From NCBI GenBank assembly GCA_965205525.1, contig OZ242171.1, positions 806,001 to 870,000 on the forward strand: DNA of 64,000 bases. The letters run 5' to 3'. The notes under the pieces are model-generated. The model did no database searches, was not told the origin of the DNA, and worked only from the letters and a program-made list of their open reading frames with translations. The position numbers and the translations under genes are program-made. Below are positions 42,956 through 52,153 of the stretch, piece after piece. How positions within the stretch are numbered: position 1 is the first letter of the stretch; each line of letters starts with the position of its first letter. Source of the stretch: G965205525 sp965205525 (lineage in GTDB: Bacteria; Pseudomonadota; Gammaproteobacteria; JABABF01).

Positions 42956-45219
42956 GAGACCTCAAGCGCATCGTTCAGGAGGTGGACCGCGCCCCGAACC
43001 TGGAAACAGTGCTGAACATCATCGTGCAGCGGGTATGCCAGGTGATGGAAGCGGAGGTGTGCTCCATCTACATGCTGAATGAAAAGGGCGAGCGCTGGGA
43101 GCTGCGGGCCAATCAGGGTTTTAATCAAAAAGCGGTGCAGAGGGGCATCAGCCTGGAGCGGGACGAGGGTCTGGCGGGTCTGGTGGCATCCCGCGGCGAG
43201 CCGGTCAACCTGGAGCGGGCACCGGAGCATCCCCGCTTCGTGGAAATGCCGGACCTGAAGGAGGAGCGCTTCAGCGCCTATCTCGGGGTGCCGGTCATCC
43301 ACCGCCGGCAGACGCTGGGGGTGCTTATCGTTCAGCAGGGAGAGCGGCGCCGCTTTGACTCCGGAGAGGAGGCGTTTCTCGTCACCCTGTCCGCCCAGCT
43401 GGCCGCCACCATCGCCCACGCCGGCGCAGCGGGAGCGGCGCTCTCCCCGGACGCAGAAATTCCGGCGGGGGCCTCCTTTCCCGGGGTCTCCGGCGCGGGC
43501 GGCATTGCCATCGGCACGGCGATAGTGCTGTCTCGGGAGGCGGACCTCAGGCGGGTTCCCCGGCGGCGCACAGAGGACCCGGAGGGGGAGCTGCGCTTTT
43601 TCTTTGACTGCCTGAAGAAAGTGCGAGACGGCATCAAGGATCTGGCGCGCCGCTTCGGGGAGCGTTTGAAGCCCCAGGAACTGGGACTGTTTGATGTGTA
43701 CCTGCGCATCCTGGACAACGATGCCATGGCGGCGGAGGTGGCCCGGCGCATCCGCCGGGGAGAGTGGGCTCAGGGGGCTCTCAGCCGGGTGGTGCTGGCG
43801 CACGTCGCCGAGTTTGAGGGCATGGAGGATGACTACCTGCGCGAGCGGGCCTCGGACATCATGGGCCTTGGACAGCGGGTGCTGGCGGTAATGCAGGAAT
43901 CGGAGCCCCTGCGCCAGGAATATCCCGAGCAGATCATCCTGGCGGGGGAAGATTTGGCGGCGGCCTCCCTCGGCGAGGTGCCGATGGAGCGGCTGGTCGG
44001 CCTGATCTCCGCTAGGGGCTCTCACAACTCCCACGTGGCAATCCTGGCCCGTGCCCTCGGCCTGCCGACGGTGGTGGGGGTCATGGATCTGCCGGTCGGG
44101 CGCACCGATGGCCGGCTGCTGATAGTGGATGGCAACCGCGGCCGGGTGCATGTGGACCCGGAGCGGAAAAGTCTGGCCAAGTACCGGGCAGAGCAGAGAA
44201 AGGAGCAGGCTATCTCCGAGGAGCTGGAGAGCATCCGGGCTCTGCCCTGCGAGACTACAGACGGCAGCCGGGTAACTCTTTTGGTAAATACCGGTCTCGC
44301 CGCGGATATCAGCCGCTCGGCCCAAAGCGGCGCGGAAGGGGTGGGGCTGTACCGCACCGAAACCCCCTTCATGCTGCGGGAGCGCTTTCCCAGCGAGGAG
44401 GAGCAGTACGAGCTGTACCGGGAGCACCTGCAGGGGTTCGCCCCCCGCCCGGTGACTATGCGCACTCTGGACATCGGCGGAGACAAGGCGCTGCCCTACT
44501 TTCCCATCCGCGAGGAAAATCCTTTTCTTGGCTGGCGCGGCATCCGTGTCACTCTGGATCACCCGGAGCTGTTCATCGTTCAGGTGCGCGCCATGCTCCG
44601 GGCCAGCGAGGGTCTGAACAACCTGCGCATCATGCTGCCGATGCTGAGCAACCTGGACGAGCTGAGCTTCGCTTTGGACCTCATCTACCGGGCCCATTCG
44701 GAGCTCTTGGAGGAGGGCGGCAAGCTGCAGCTGCCTCCCATCGGCGTGATGATAGAGGTGCCGGCCGCTGTCTACCAGGCTCAGGAATATGCCCGCCGGG
44801 TGGATTTTCTGTCGGTGGGCAGCAATGACCTGACCCAGTACCTGCTTGCCGTGGACCGCAATAACCCGCATGTAGCGAGCCTCTACCAGTCCCTGCATCC
44901 CGCCGTGCTGCGCGCTTTGGAGATGGTGGCAGACAGTGCCCGGGCCGAGGAGAAGCCGGTGGCTATCTGCGGCGAGCTGGCAGGGGAGCCCTTGGCGGCG
45001 CTCCTGCTGGTGGGGATGGGCTACAACACCCTGTCCATGGGCGCCGCCGCCCTGCCCAGGGTGAAGGCGGTGCTGCGGGGCCTGTCTTTAGAAGAGATAA
45101 AAATACTCTTGGGGCAGGTCAGGGTGATGGAAACCGACGGGGAGATCCGCCGTCATCTCAGAAAATACCTGCAGAGCCGGAAGCTGGGCCGCATCCTTGG
45201 CCGGGAGCGCGCGCTGTGA
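42949..45219 (+). CDS. ptsP: Phosphoenolpyruvate-protein phosphotransferase PtsP (EI-Ntr)
   Basis: The first protein of the nitrogen PTS. A GAF domain spans about 17-160, followed by the EI-like phosphotransfer part with the phosphohistidine in SHNSHVAILAR (His362), and the PEP-binding barrel (RTETPFMLRERFPS, GSNDLTQYLLAVDRN). The 756 residues are full-length. The GTG start lies inside the rppH end; its stop overlaps the TSUP-Lgt start by 4 bp. Other nitrogen-PTS proteins are not in the window. Confidence 0.97.
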   Translation: MLRDLKRIVQEVDRAPNLETVLNIIVQRVCQVMEAEVCSIYMLNEKGERWELRANQGFNQKAVQRGISLERDEGLAGLVASRGEPVNLERAPEHPRFVEMPDLKEERFSAYLGVPVIHRRQTLGVLIVQQGERRRFDSGEEAFLVTLSAQLAATIAHAGAAGAALSPDAEIPAGASFPGVSGAGGIAIGTAIVLSREADLRRVPRRRTEDPEGELRFFFDCLKKVRDGIKDLARRFGERLKPQELGLFDVYLRILDNDAMAAEVARRIRRGEWAQGALSRVVLAHVAEFEGMEDDYLRERASDIMGLGQRVLAVMQESEPLRQEYPEQIILAGEDLAAASLGEVPMERLVGLISARGSHNSHVAILARALGLPTVVGVMDLPVGRTDGRLLIVDGNRGRVHVDPERKSLAKYRAEQRKEQAISEELESIRALPCETTDGSRVTLLVNTGLAADISRSAQSGAEGVGLYRTETPFMLRERFPSEEEQYELYREHLQGFAPRPVTMRTLDIGGDKALPYFPIREENPFLGWRGIRVTLDHPELFIVQVRAMLRASEGLNNLRIMLPMLSNLDELSFALDLIYRAHSELLEEGGKLQLPPIGVMIEVPAAVYQAQEYARRVDFLSVGSNDLTQYLLAVDRNNPHVASLYQSLHPAVLRALEMVADSARAEEKPVAICGELAGEPLAALLLVGMGYNTLSMGAAALPRVKAVLRGLSLEEIKILLGQVRVMETDGEIRRHLRKYLQSRKLGRILGRERAL

Positions 45220-46832
45220 TAGAAATTTCCTGGCTCCTGCTGTATGCAGTCACTGGCCTTGCAGCCGGGGTGTCTTCCGGGCTTTTCGGCATCGGGGGCG
45301 GGGTGGTCATCGTGCCGGTTCTGGTGTTTAGCTTTCTCGCCCGTGACTTCTCCGCAGAGATCATCCCCCACATGGCTGTGGGTTCCTCCCTGGCGGCCAT
45401 CGTCTGCTCCATGCTGAGCTCTGCCCTGTCTCACCGCCGCCAGGGGAGCATGGACTTTTCTCTGTTTCTCAAGCTGGCCCCCGGGATGTTAGTCGGAGTG
45501 TGCTGCGGAGGGCTGTTGGCTGGGCAGCTGCCCGGCACCCTGCTTCTTTTCGTCTTCGCCATGGTGCTGAGTCTCGTGGGGCTGCGCATGCTTTTGCAGT
45601 GGCGTCCTCCGGTCCGCAGTGCCCTGCCGGGCCGAGCGCCCATGTTCCTGGCGGGGAGCGCCATCGGCGCTGTCTCCGCCATGTGCGGCATCGGCGGCGG
45701 CGGCTTTACGGTCTCCTTTTTAGACTGGTGCGGCGTGCACATCCGGCGGGCGGTGGGCACCTCTGCTGCCTGCGGCGTGCCCATCGCCTTAGGGGGTGCC
45801 ATTGCCTTCGCCTTCACAGGCTGGGGGCATCCGGCGCTGCCGCCGGACAGCACCGGCTTTGTGTACTGGCCGGCGGTGCTGCCCGCCGCCCTGCTCAGCG
45901 TGCTGGCAGCCCCTCTGGGGGTGCGCTTGGCCCACCGCCTGCATTCCCCCCTGCTGCGTCGGGCCTTTGCCGTGCTGATCCTCACAATGGGATGGCTGGA
46001 GCTCTATATCAGCCTGCAGCGCTCCACCCCTTTCCTGTACCGGGGCATTGATCCGGTGATGCTGTATCTGGGCCCGGTGGCAATCCACTGGTACGGGGTG
46101 ATGTATGTCCTGGCTTTCTTCCTCTGCTGGCGGCTGATGCTGGCCCGAAGCCGCCGCCCGGACTCGCCTCTGAAGCCGGAGCAGGCGGGGGACTTGGTGC
46201 TGTACGGCGCACTCGGCGCCATTTTCGGCGGGCGGCTGGGCTACACCCTGTTCTACGGCTTTGAGCGCCTGCTCGCCGAGCCCCTGTGGCTGCTTGCCAT
46301 CAACGAAGGGGGCATGTCTTTTCACGGCGGCCTGCTCGGTGCGGTTTTCGCTGTCTGGCTATACAGCGGGCGGCGGCGCTTAGACACCGGGCGGGTGCTG
46401 GACCTGATCGCCCCGGCGGTGCCCCTGGGACTCGGCCTGGGGCGCCTTGGCAATTTCATCAATCAGGAACTGTGGGGGCGCCCCACGGAGATGGGCTGGG
46501 GCATAATCTTTGCCGCCGACCCGAGCCGGCAGGTGCGCCATCCCTCCCAGCTCTACGAGCTGTTCTTGGAAGGCGTGCTGCTGTACCTGCTGCTGAACCT
46601 GTACGCAGCCAGTCCCCGCCGGCCCTGGGCTGTGGGAGGATTCTTTCTTCTGGGCTACGGCCTGCTGCGCTTCGGAGCGGAATTCCTGCGAGAGCCGGAC
46701 CTGCATATCGGCTTCCAGGCTTTCGGCTGGCTGACCCGTGGGCAGCTCCTATGCCTGCCGATGGCGCTTTTGGGAATGTTTCTGATGTGGCGTCCGGAGC
46801 ATCGCCGCCCCCGGGCAGCGGAGGAAAACTAA
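45216..46832 (+). CDS. lgt: Fusion of TSUP-family permease and prolipoprotein diacylglyceryl transferase
   Basis: One 538-residue frame joins two membrane proteins usually encoded side by side. Residues 1-267 are a TSUP (TauE/SafE) sulfite/sulfonate-exporter type permease with GLFGIGGGVVIVPVL and CGIGGGGF. Residues 275-530 are Lgt, which adds diacylglycerol to prolipoproteins, with GPVAIHWYGVMY, MSFHGG (His370), GRLGNFINQELWGRP (Arg410) and HPSQLYE. The joint (about 268-276) carries no stop; a weak internal start near 46056 could still release Lgt alone. The GTG start overlaps ptsP. An indel error is the other explanation. Confidence 0.9.
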   Translation: MIEISWLLLYAVTGLAAGVSSGLFGIGGGVVIVPVLVFSFLARDFSAEIIPHMAVGSSLAAIVCSMLSSALSHRRQGSMDFSLFLKLAPGMLVGVCCGGLLAGQLPGTLLLFVFAMVLSLVGLRMLLQWRPPVRSALPGRAPMFLAGSAIGAVSAMCGIGGGGFTVSFLDWCGVHIRRAVGTSAACGVPIALGGAIAFAFTGWGHPALPPDSTGFVYWPAVLPAALLSVLAAPLGVRLAHRLHSPLLRRAFAVLILTMGWLELYISLQRSTPFLYRGIDPVMLYLGPVAIHWYGVMYVLAFFLCWRLMLARSRRPDSPLKPEQAGDLVLYGALGAIFGGRLGYTLFYGFERLLAEPLWLLAINEGGMSFHGGLLGAVFAVWLYSGRRRLDTGRVLDLIAPAVPLGLGLGRLGNFINQELWGRPTEMGWGIIFAADPSRQVRHPSQLYELFLEGVLLYLLLNLYAASPRRPWAVGGFFLLGYGLLRFGAEFLREPDLHIGFQAFGWLTRGQLLCLPMALLGMFLMWRPEHRRPRAAEEN

Positions 46833-46836
46833 AACT

Positions 46837-47640
46837 ATGCGTCAGTACTTGGACCTGCTGGAGCACATTCTGGCAAAAGGTGCAGACCGGGACGACCGGA
46901 CCGGCACCGGCACCCGCAGCATCTTCGGCTGCCAGATGCGCTTTGATCTGGAAGCGGGCTTTCCGCTGCTCACCACGAAGAAGCTGCACCTGCCCTCCAT
47001 CATCTACGAACTGCTATGGTTTCTGCGGGGAGATACCGACACCTCGTACCTGCGCCGGCATGGTGTCACCATCTGGGACGAATGGGCGGACGAAAAGGGA
47101 GAGCTGGGGCCCATCTACGGGTCCCAGTGGCGGGCCTGGGGGCGGGATGCTGCAGCCGGCAGGGAAGGGCGGGACCAGATCCGTGGGGTAATCCAGCAGA
47201 TTCGGGAAAACCCCTCCTCCCGCCGCCACATCGTGAGCGCCTGGAACGTGGATGCTCTGGAGGACATGGCACTCCTGCCCTGCCATGTGCTGTTTCAGTT
47301 TTATGTCGCAGGAGGGCGCTTGTCCTGTCAGATGTACCAGCGCAGCGCTGACTGCTTTCTGGGGGTGCCTTTCAATATTGCCTGCTATGCGCTGCTGACC
47401 ATGATGACAGCCCAGGTCACCGGTCTCCGCCCCGGAGAATTCGTCCACACCCTGGGGGATGCGCACCTGTACAGCAACCACTTTGAGCAGGCCCGCCTGC
47501 AGCTGAAGCGCACGCCCCGGCCCCTCCCGGTCATGCGCCTTTCACCCCTGGTGAAGGAGCTGGAGGAGTTTGATTTTGAGCATTTTGAACTGCAGGGCTA
47601 CGACCCCCACCCCCACATTGCCGCCCCGGTGGCGGTGTGA
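46837..47640 (+). CDS. thyA: Thymidylate synthase ThyA
   Basis: Makes dTMP from dUMP with methylene-tetrahydrofolate. The nucleophilic cysteine is in ALLPCHVLFQF; dUMP contacts appear in DRTGTGTRSIFG, SSRRHIVSAWN and the LSCQMYQRSADCFLGVPFNIA block. The 267-residue length matches E. coli (264). It starts 4 bases after the TSUP-Lgt stop and is followed 18 bases on by folA, which regenerates its folate product. Confidence 0.98.
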   Translation: MRQYLDLLEHILAKGADRDDRTGTGTRSIFGCQMRFDLEAGFPLLTTKKLHLPSIIYELLWFLRGDTDTSYLRRHGVTIWDEWADEKGELGPIYGSQWRAWGRDAAAGREGRDQIRGVIQQIRENPSSRRHIVSAWNVDALEDMALLPCHVLFQFYVAGGRLSCQMYQRSADCFLGVPFNIACYALLTMMTAQVTGLRPGEFVHTLGDAHLYSNHFEQARLQLKRTPRPLPVMRLSPLVKELEEFDFEHFELQGYDPHPHIAAPVAV

Positions 47641-47658
47641 GCTGGAGATAGCGGTGCC

Positions 47659-48174
47659 GTGAGCGGGGGCGATGTGCAGCTGGCGCTGGTGGCGGCGGTG
47701 GCGGAGAACGGGGTCATCGGCAGGGGAGGGCAGCTGCCTTGGCGCCTGCCGTCAGATCTCAGGCATTTCCGCAGGATTACCATGGGGAAGCCCGTCATCA
47801 TGGGGCGGCGCACCCACGCCTCCATCGGCCGCCCCCTGCCGGGGCGGGACAATATCGTGGTGAGCGGCACCTTGGCTTCCGCCGAGGGGGTGCTGACGGT
47901 GCCAGACCTGCCGACCGCCTTGGAGCAGGGGCGGGTCCTGGCCCGGCGGCGGGGCGCACAGGAGATGCTGGTCATCGGCGGTGCCCAACTGTATGCCGAG
48001 GCCCTGCCTCTGGCCGATCACATCTATCTGACCCGGGTGCAGGCGGCGGTAGAGGGGGATGTATGCTTTCCAGCCTTGTCCGAGGCCGAGTGGGAAGAGA
48101 GGGAGACAGAGCAGCCGGAGCCAAGTTCGGAGGACGAATATCCCTTCTGCTTCTGTTTTCTCAGCCGGTGCTGA
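47659..48174 (+). CDS. folA: Dihydrofolate reductase
   Basis: Reduces dihydrofolate formed by ThyA. The 171 residues show AENGVIGRGGQLPWRLPSDLRHF, IMGRRTHASIGRPLPGR and VIGGAQLYAEALPLADHIYLTRV. The start is GTG with GGAGATAG upstream. A short hairpin of C5-GGC-G5 just after the stop could end the thyA-folA transcript. Confidence 0.96.
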   Translation: MSGGDVQLALVAAVAENGVIGRGGQLPWRLPSDLRHFRRITMGKPVIMGRRTHASIGRPLPGRDNIVVSGTLASAEGVLTVPDLPTALEQGRVLARRRGAQEMLVIGGAQLYAEALPLADHIYLTRVQAAVEGDVCFPALSEAEWEERETEQPEPSSEDEYPFCFCFLSRC

Positions 48175-48180
48175 GGGAGG

Positions 48181-48200
48181 CCCCCGGCGGGGGTTGTTCT
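48181..48200 (+). terminator. Possible terminator after folA
   Basis: CCCCC-GGC-GGGGG followed by TTGTTCT. The stem is only five base pairs and the T-run is interrupted, so this is a weak candidate. It partly overlaps the possible promoter of the next operon. Confidence 0.25.
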
Positions 48201-48221
48201 GCCAAGGTAAATAGGTACAAT
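48194..48221 (+). promoter_or_regulatory. Possible promoter of the TonB-type operon
   Basis: TTGTTC, 16 bp, then TACAAT, with the start codon of the DUF3450 gene 43 bases after the -10. I see no convincing Fur box around it. Confidence 0.4.
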
Positions 48222-48263
48222 GCCAGTTCTTTTGGTTCTTTTGGCCTTGGGGAGAAGAAGATT

Positions 48264-49034
48264 ATGAGGCACAATTATTTTGCCTACCCTCTTTGTTTTA
48301 TAGTTGCAATGCTTTGCGGAACCGTTGCAGAAGCGGCTGATATCAATGAGATCATGCAGGTTGGTCAGGTTCGCACTCAGGCGGCCCAGTCCTCGCAGAA
48401 GGTCGTAGACAGCTTGGCGGAGGAGGCCCGGGACCGCTTTAGGGATTACCGCCAAGTACTGAAGGAGATCAACGGGCTGCGGGTGTACAACCGGCGTTTG
48501 GAAAAGCAGATTGAAGACCAGAAGCAGCGCATCCGGGACATAGAGCAGGCGACCCGGGACGCGGTGGAGGTGCAGCGGCAAATCCCCTCGGTCACCAGCC
48601 GCATGATTGATGCCCTTGAACAGTTTGTGCAGCTGGATGTGCCCTTCCATATCGCCGAGCGCGAAAACCGCATCAGGCTGCTGCGCAGAAACCAGGATCG
48701 CTCGGATGTCACCACGGCGGAAAAATTTCGCCAGGTGATGGAGGCATACAAGATTGAAAACGAGTACGGACGCAAGATTGATACCTATAGGGACACTATC
48801 TCCATAGACGGCGTGGACCGCGAGGTAAATATGCTTCGCATAGGCCGTGTCGCCCTCATGTATCAGACCACCGATGGCGAGATCTCCGGGGCTTGGAATC
48901 AGCGGGAAGACCGCTGGGAGCCCCTGAGTCGGGGCGGATATCGCGGTGCGGTGCTGAAGGGGCTCAGAATTGCGCGCAAGCAGGCCGCCATTGAGATCAT
49001 GAAGATACCGATTCCCGCACCGGAAGCACTGTGA
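48264..49034 (+). CDS. DUF3450 periplasmic protein of a TonB2-type system
   Basis: A 256-residue protein with a signal peptide (AMLCGTVAEA cleaving before ADIN) and a long coiled coil (about residues 40-100, rich in Glu, Lys, Arg and Gln). DUF3450 proteins precede TtpC-ExbB-ExbD-TonB in Vibrio and Shewanella TonB2 loci, the same order as here. It likely bridges or steadies the complex in the periplasm; a defined role is not known to me. The last codons overlap the next gene by 4 bp. Confidence 0.88.
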   Translation: MRHNYFAYPLCFIVAMLCGTVAEAADINEIMQVGQVRTQAAQSSQKVVDSLAEEARDRFRDYRQVLKEINGLRVYNRRLEKQIEDQKQRIRDIEQATRDAVEVQRQIPSVTSRMIDALEQFVQLDVPFHIAERENRIRLLRRNQDRSDVTTAEKFRQVMEAYKIENEYGRKIDTYRDTISIDGVDREVNMLRIGRVALMYQTTDGEISGAWNQREDRWEPLSRGGYRGAVLKGLRIARKQAAIEIMKIPIPAPEAL

Positions 49035-50479
49035 AGACAATGATGATAATGAAAACCTTTAAGTACTCAAATGTTTTTGCGGCGATAGCGGTAGCGCTGT
49101 CTTTGGCTGTGTTTTCGCCCCTGTCAGCACTGGCCCAGTCTGATGAGGCTGGCCAGGAGGACGGAGAGCCCAAGGCCCTGAACCTGGATGCCCTCCTGCA
49201 GCTGGTGGAGCAGGGGCGCCTCTCCGAGGCCCGAGAAAACCGGCAGCGGGAAGCACGCTTTCGCTCCTCCCGGGACCGCCAGACGCAGCTCCTGCGGGAG
49301 GCCGAGGCAGAGCGGGACCGAGAGGAAGCCCGCAGCAAGAAGCTGGAAGTAATTTTTGAAAAGAACCAGGAGATCATTGTCGTCAAGCGTGAGCAGCTGC
49401 TGGAGGCCCTCGGTTCTCTGACCGAGCTCTTCGGGCATATGACCAGTGCCGCCGGCGATCTGCGCAACAATGTGGAGACTTCCCCGGTCAGTATTCAGTA
49501 CCCGGACCGCACCGATTTTTTGGATGAGCTGATAGACAAGATCAGCGCCAGCGACAAGCTGCCCAATGTGCGTGAGATAGAGCGCCTGTGGTTTGAGCTG
49601 CAGCGGGAGATGACCGAAACCGGAAAGGTGGTCAGCTTTGATGCGGAGGTCATTGAGCCCAACGGCGAGCGCGAGACGTACCGGGTGGTGCGTGTCGGCT
49701 CCTTCAATGCAGTGGATGAGAGCGGGCGCTACCTGGCCTACGATGGCGTCAAGCAGAAATTGGAGGCGCTGGCGCGCCAGCCCAGCGGACCCTTCAACGG
49801 CTGGGCCGAGGATTTGGCAGATTCTGACGGCAGTGAATTGGTTTCTTTTGGGATTGACCCGACCGGCCCCACTGGCGGCTCCTTCCTAGCCTCCCTCATT
49901 GATGCGCCGACCCTCGGTGAGCGCTGGCGGCAGGGCGGCATCATCGGCTACCTGATCAGCATCGTGGGGCTGTTTGCCCTGTGGCTGGCTATTCATCGCT
50001 TGTACACGCTGTCGCGTATCGGACAGCGGGTGGATCGCCAGCTGGAAAGCAGCGATGCCAGCGACGAAAACCCCTTGGGCCGGGTGCTGGGCATCTATGA
50101 AGCGAACCCGGGCATGGATGTGGAATCCCTTGAACTGAAGCTCAGCGAAGCTATCCTGAAGGAGCGCCCGGCACTGGAGCGGGGTCATAACCTGCTCAAG
50201 ATCATCGCGGCCGTCGCCCCCCTGATGGGGCTGCTCGGCACGGTTACCGGCATGATTCTCACCTTCCAGGGCATTGTCATCTTCGGTGCTGGAGATCCCA
50301 AAGCGATGGCCGGCGGTATCTCCCAGGCGCTGGTAACCACGGTGCTCGGCCTGACCGTGGCCATTCCCACCGTACTTTTCCACACCTTGGTCAGCGGCCG
50401 TAGCACCCGCATTCTGCGTTTGCTGGAGGAGCGGGCTACCGGTCTGGTGGCGGAGCGGGCGGAGGCGGCTTCTCGCTAG
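49031..50479 (+). CDS. TtpC-like MotA/TolQ/ExbB proton-channel family protein
   Basis: A 482-residue protein with an N-terminal signal sequence, a long coiled-coil periplasmic segment (about 45-130), then a C-terminal MotA/TolQ/ExbB domain: membrane helix near 310, and the paired helices of MGLLGTVTGMILTFQGIVIFG and SQALVTTVLGLTVAIPTV. In Vibrio, TtpC is the extra component of TonB2 systems. The GTG start overlaps the upstream stop. The big soluble insert separates it from ordinary ExbB. Confidence 0.9.
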   Translation: MKTMMIMKTFKYSNVFAAIAVALSLAVFSPLSALAQSDEAGQEDGEPKALNLDALLQLVEQGRLSEARENRQREARFRSSRDRQTQLLREAEAERDREEARSKKLEVIFEKNQEIIVVKREQLLEALGSLTELFGHMTSAAGDLRNNVETSPVSIQYPDRTDFLDELIDKISASDKLPNVREIERLWFELQREMTETGKVVSFDAEVIEPNGERETYRVVRVGSFNAVDESGRYLAYDGVKQKLEALARQPSGPFNGWAEDLADSDGSELVSFGIDPTGPTGGSFLASLIDAPTLGERWRQGGIIGYLISIVGLFALWLAIHRLYTLSRIGQRVDRQLESSDASDENPLGRVLGIYEANPGMDVESLELKLSEAILKERPALERGHNLLKIIAAVAPLMGLLGTVTGMILTFQGIVIFGAGDPKAMAGGISQALVTTVLGLTVAIPTVLFHTLVSGRSTRILRLLEERATGLVAERAEAASR

Positions 50480-50513
50480 AGAACTGCCGGGCGCCGCTGA
50501 AGAGGTCGGTATC

Positions 50514-51062
50514 TTGAACTACCTAATTGACTTCTTCCTATTCTTCTGGAACGACCTTCCCGAAGGGCTGCGTTTCTTCATGGATGCGGGCGGGAATGTG
50601 CTGTGGCTGATAGCCGCCCTGACCCTGTGCATGTGGTCTCTGATTATTGAGCGCATCATGTACTACCGCAGCAGCCTGGCCGGGGACACGATGACGGCGC
50701 TGAAAATCTGGAAAGAGCGCGCCGAGCGCAAATCCTGGTACGCCGTGCAGATACGCTTGGGGCTCATCTCCCAGATCAACGAGAGAATCAACCGCTTTCT
50801 GCCGATGATCCGCACGATGGTGGCTCTCTGCCCGCTGCTGGGTCTGATGGGCACCGTTACCGGTATGATTGAAGTATTCCACATCATGGCAGTTACCGGC
50901 GGCGGTGATGCGAAGGCGATGGCCGGCGGGGTGTCCCACGCGACGATTCCGACCATGGCCGGAATGGTGGCAGCGATTTCTGGGCTGTTTGCCAATACTT
51001 GGATTACCCGCGTTGCCGAAAGCGAGCGGGAATCTTTTGAAACCAAGCTAGTGCTGGATTGA
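50514..51062 (+). CDS. exbB: ExbB-like biopolymer transport protein
   Basis: A 182-residue MotA/TolQ/ExbB membrane protein with three predicted helices. The signature ALCPLLGLMGTVTGMIEVFHIMA and AMAGGVSHATIPTMAGMVAAISG are clear. The start appears to be TTG with an AGAGG leader 8 bases before. It forms the proton channel with ExbD and energises TonB. Confidence 0.92.
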   Translation: MNYLIDFFLFFWNDLPEGLRFFMDAGGNVLWLIAALTLCMWSLIIERIMYYRSSLAGDTMTALKIWKERAERKSWYAVQIRLGLISQINERINRFLPMIRTMVALCPLLGLMGTVTGMIEVFHIMAVTGGGDAKAMAGGVSHATIPTMAGMVAAISGLFANTWITRVAESERESFETKLVLD

Positions 51063-51084
51063 GCAATAAAGGGGAGGACCTACC

Positions 51085-51498
51085 ATGCGCGGAAGTCATT
51101 TGAGAGAAGCAGCCTCCGGCGGCGAGACAGAAATTGATCTGACACCCATGCTGGACGTGGTGTTCATCATGCTGATCTTTTTCATCGTCACCGCCTCCTT
51201 CGTGAAGGAAGCCGGCATTGATGTCAATCGCCCGGAGGCGGAGACCGCCCAGCGCCAGGAGAGTGCACCAATTTTGGTGGCAGTCAGCGCGGGCAACGAG
51301 ATATGGATTGACCGCCGGCGCATTGATGTCCGCTCCATTCGGGCCAACATTGAGCGCCTGTCCGCCGAAAACCCCAAGGCAGGGGTTGTGGTGCAGGCAG
51401 ACAACAAGTCTGACACTGAAACCGTTGCTGCCGTCATTGACGCGGCCCGGGCAGCCGGGATTTACGATGTAGTTCTGTCCACGGCAGATGGCATCTGA
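51085..51498 (+). CDS. exbD: ExbD-like biopolymer transport protein
   Basis: A 137-residue protein with one N-terminal membrane helix containing the proton-conducting aspartate in LTPMLDVVFIMLIFF, then a periplasmic domain. GGGGAGGACC precedes the ATG. It overlaps tonB by 11 bp. Confidence 0.95.
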   Translation: MRGSHLREAASGGETEIDLTPMLDVVFIMLIFFIVTASFVKEAGIDVNRPEAETAQRQESAPILVAVSAGNEIWIDRRRIDVRSIRANIERLSAENPKAGVVVQADNKSDTETVAAVIDAARAAGIYDVVLSTADGI

Positions 51499-52153
51499 GT
51501 CGGCTATGGCCTCTGTCGCACATCTGCCGAGCACTGGAGTCTGGGGCTCCGAGGGCGATGTGCGCCGTCTGCTTCGCATCGTCCTGCTGTCGGTGCTGGT
51601 AACCGTGGCCCTGTTTTTCCTGATGCACAGGATGATCTATCGGGAGACCCCGGACCTGCTGAGCGAGGAGCGTCGGCGAGTGGCAGATATTCTCATGGAG
51701 GATATTGAAATCACCACCAACATTGACGATGAACTGCCGGACAAGCCGGATGAACCGGAGGAGGAGCCGCCAGAGCCGGAACTGCCGGATATCGAGGAGA
51801 TTGAAATAGACCAGGACATAGACATGAGTGCAGGCCGGGGCGGCGTTGAGATTTCCTTGGGCGGCGGGCTGTCCTCCGACGGGGAGTACCTGCCCATCGT
51901 CAAGGTGGCGCCGATTTATCCCCGCGTGGCCCAGACCCGCGGCATTGAAGGCCACTGCATCGTCAGCTATACGGTCACCATCTCCGGCTCGGTGCGGGAC
52001 CCAACTGTCGTGGACTGCTCAAGCCCGGTATTTCGCAATACTTCCGTGCGCGCATCTCTGCGCTTTAAGTACAAGCCCCGGGTTATTGACGGTGAGCCGG
52101 TGGAGGTGCGCGGCGTGCTGAACCGCTTTATCTACGAGCTGGAAGATGAATAA
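51488..52153 (+). CDS. tonB: TonB family energy transducer
   Basis: A 221-residue protein with a membrane helix (about residues 28-46, LLRIVLLSVLVTVALFFLM) and a C-terminal TonB domain (YPRVAQTRGIEGHCIVSYTV ... VEVRGVLNRF). The linker is acidic and proline/glutamate-rich rather than the Pro-Lys type of E. coli TonB. It passes proton-motive force to outer-membrane receptors; none is encoded in the window. Start could be ATG 51488 or 51506. Confidence 0.92.
   Translation: MASESAMASVAHLPSTGVWGSEGDVRRLLRIVLLSVLVTVALFFLMHRMIYRETPDLLSEERRRVADILMEDIEITTNIDDELPDKPDEPEEEPPEPELPDIEEIEIDQDIDMSAGRGGVEISLGGGLSSDGEYLPIVKVAPIYPRVAQTRGIEGHCIVSYTVTISGSVRDPTVVDCSSPVFRNTSVRASLRFKYKPRVIDGEPVEVRGVLNRFIYELEDE

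Noticed and set aside
42910..44898. A 662-residue frame on the reverse strand opposite ptsP
   Set aside because: It is a shadow of ptsP in GC-rich DNA, with His/Gln/Arg-rich composition and no recognisable domain.
47739..48263. Long upstream extension of the DUF3450 frame through folA
   Set aside because: The part before 48264 lies over the real folA frame, has shadow-like arginine/alanine-rich composition and lacks a signal peptide; the signal peptide begins at 48264.
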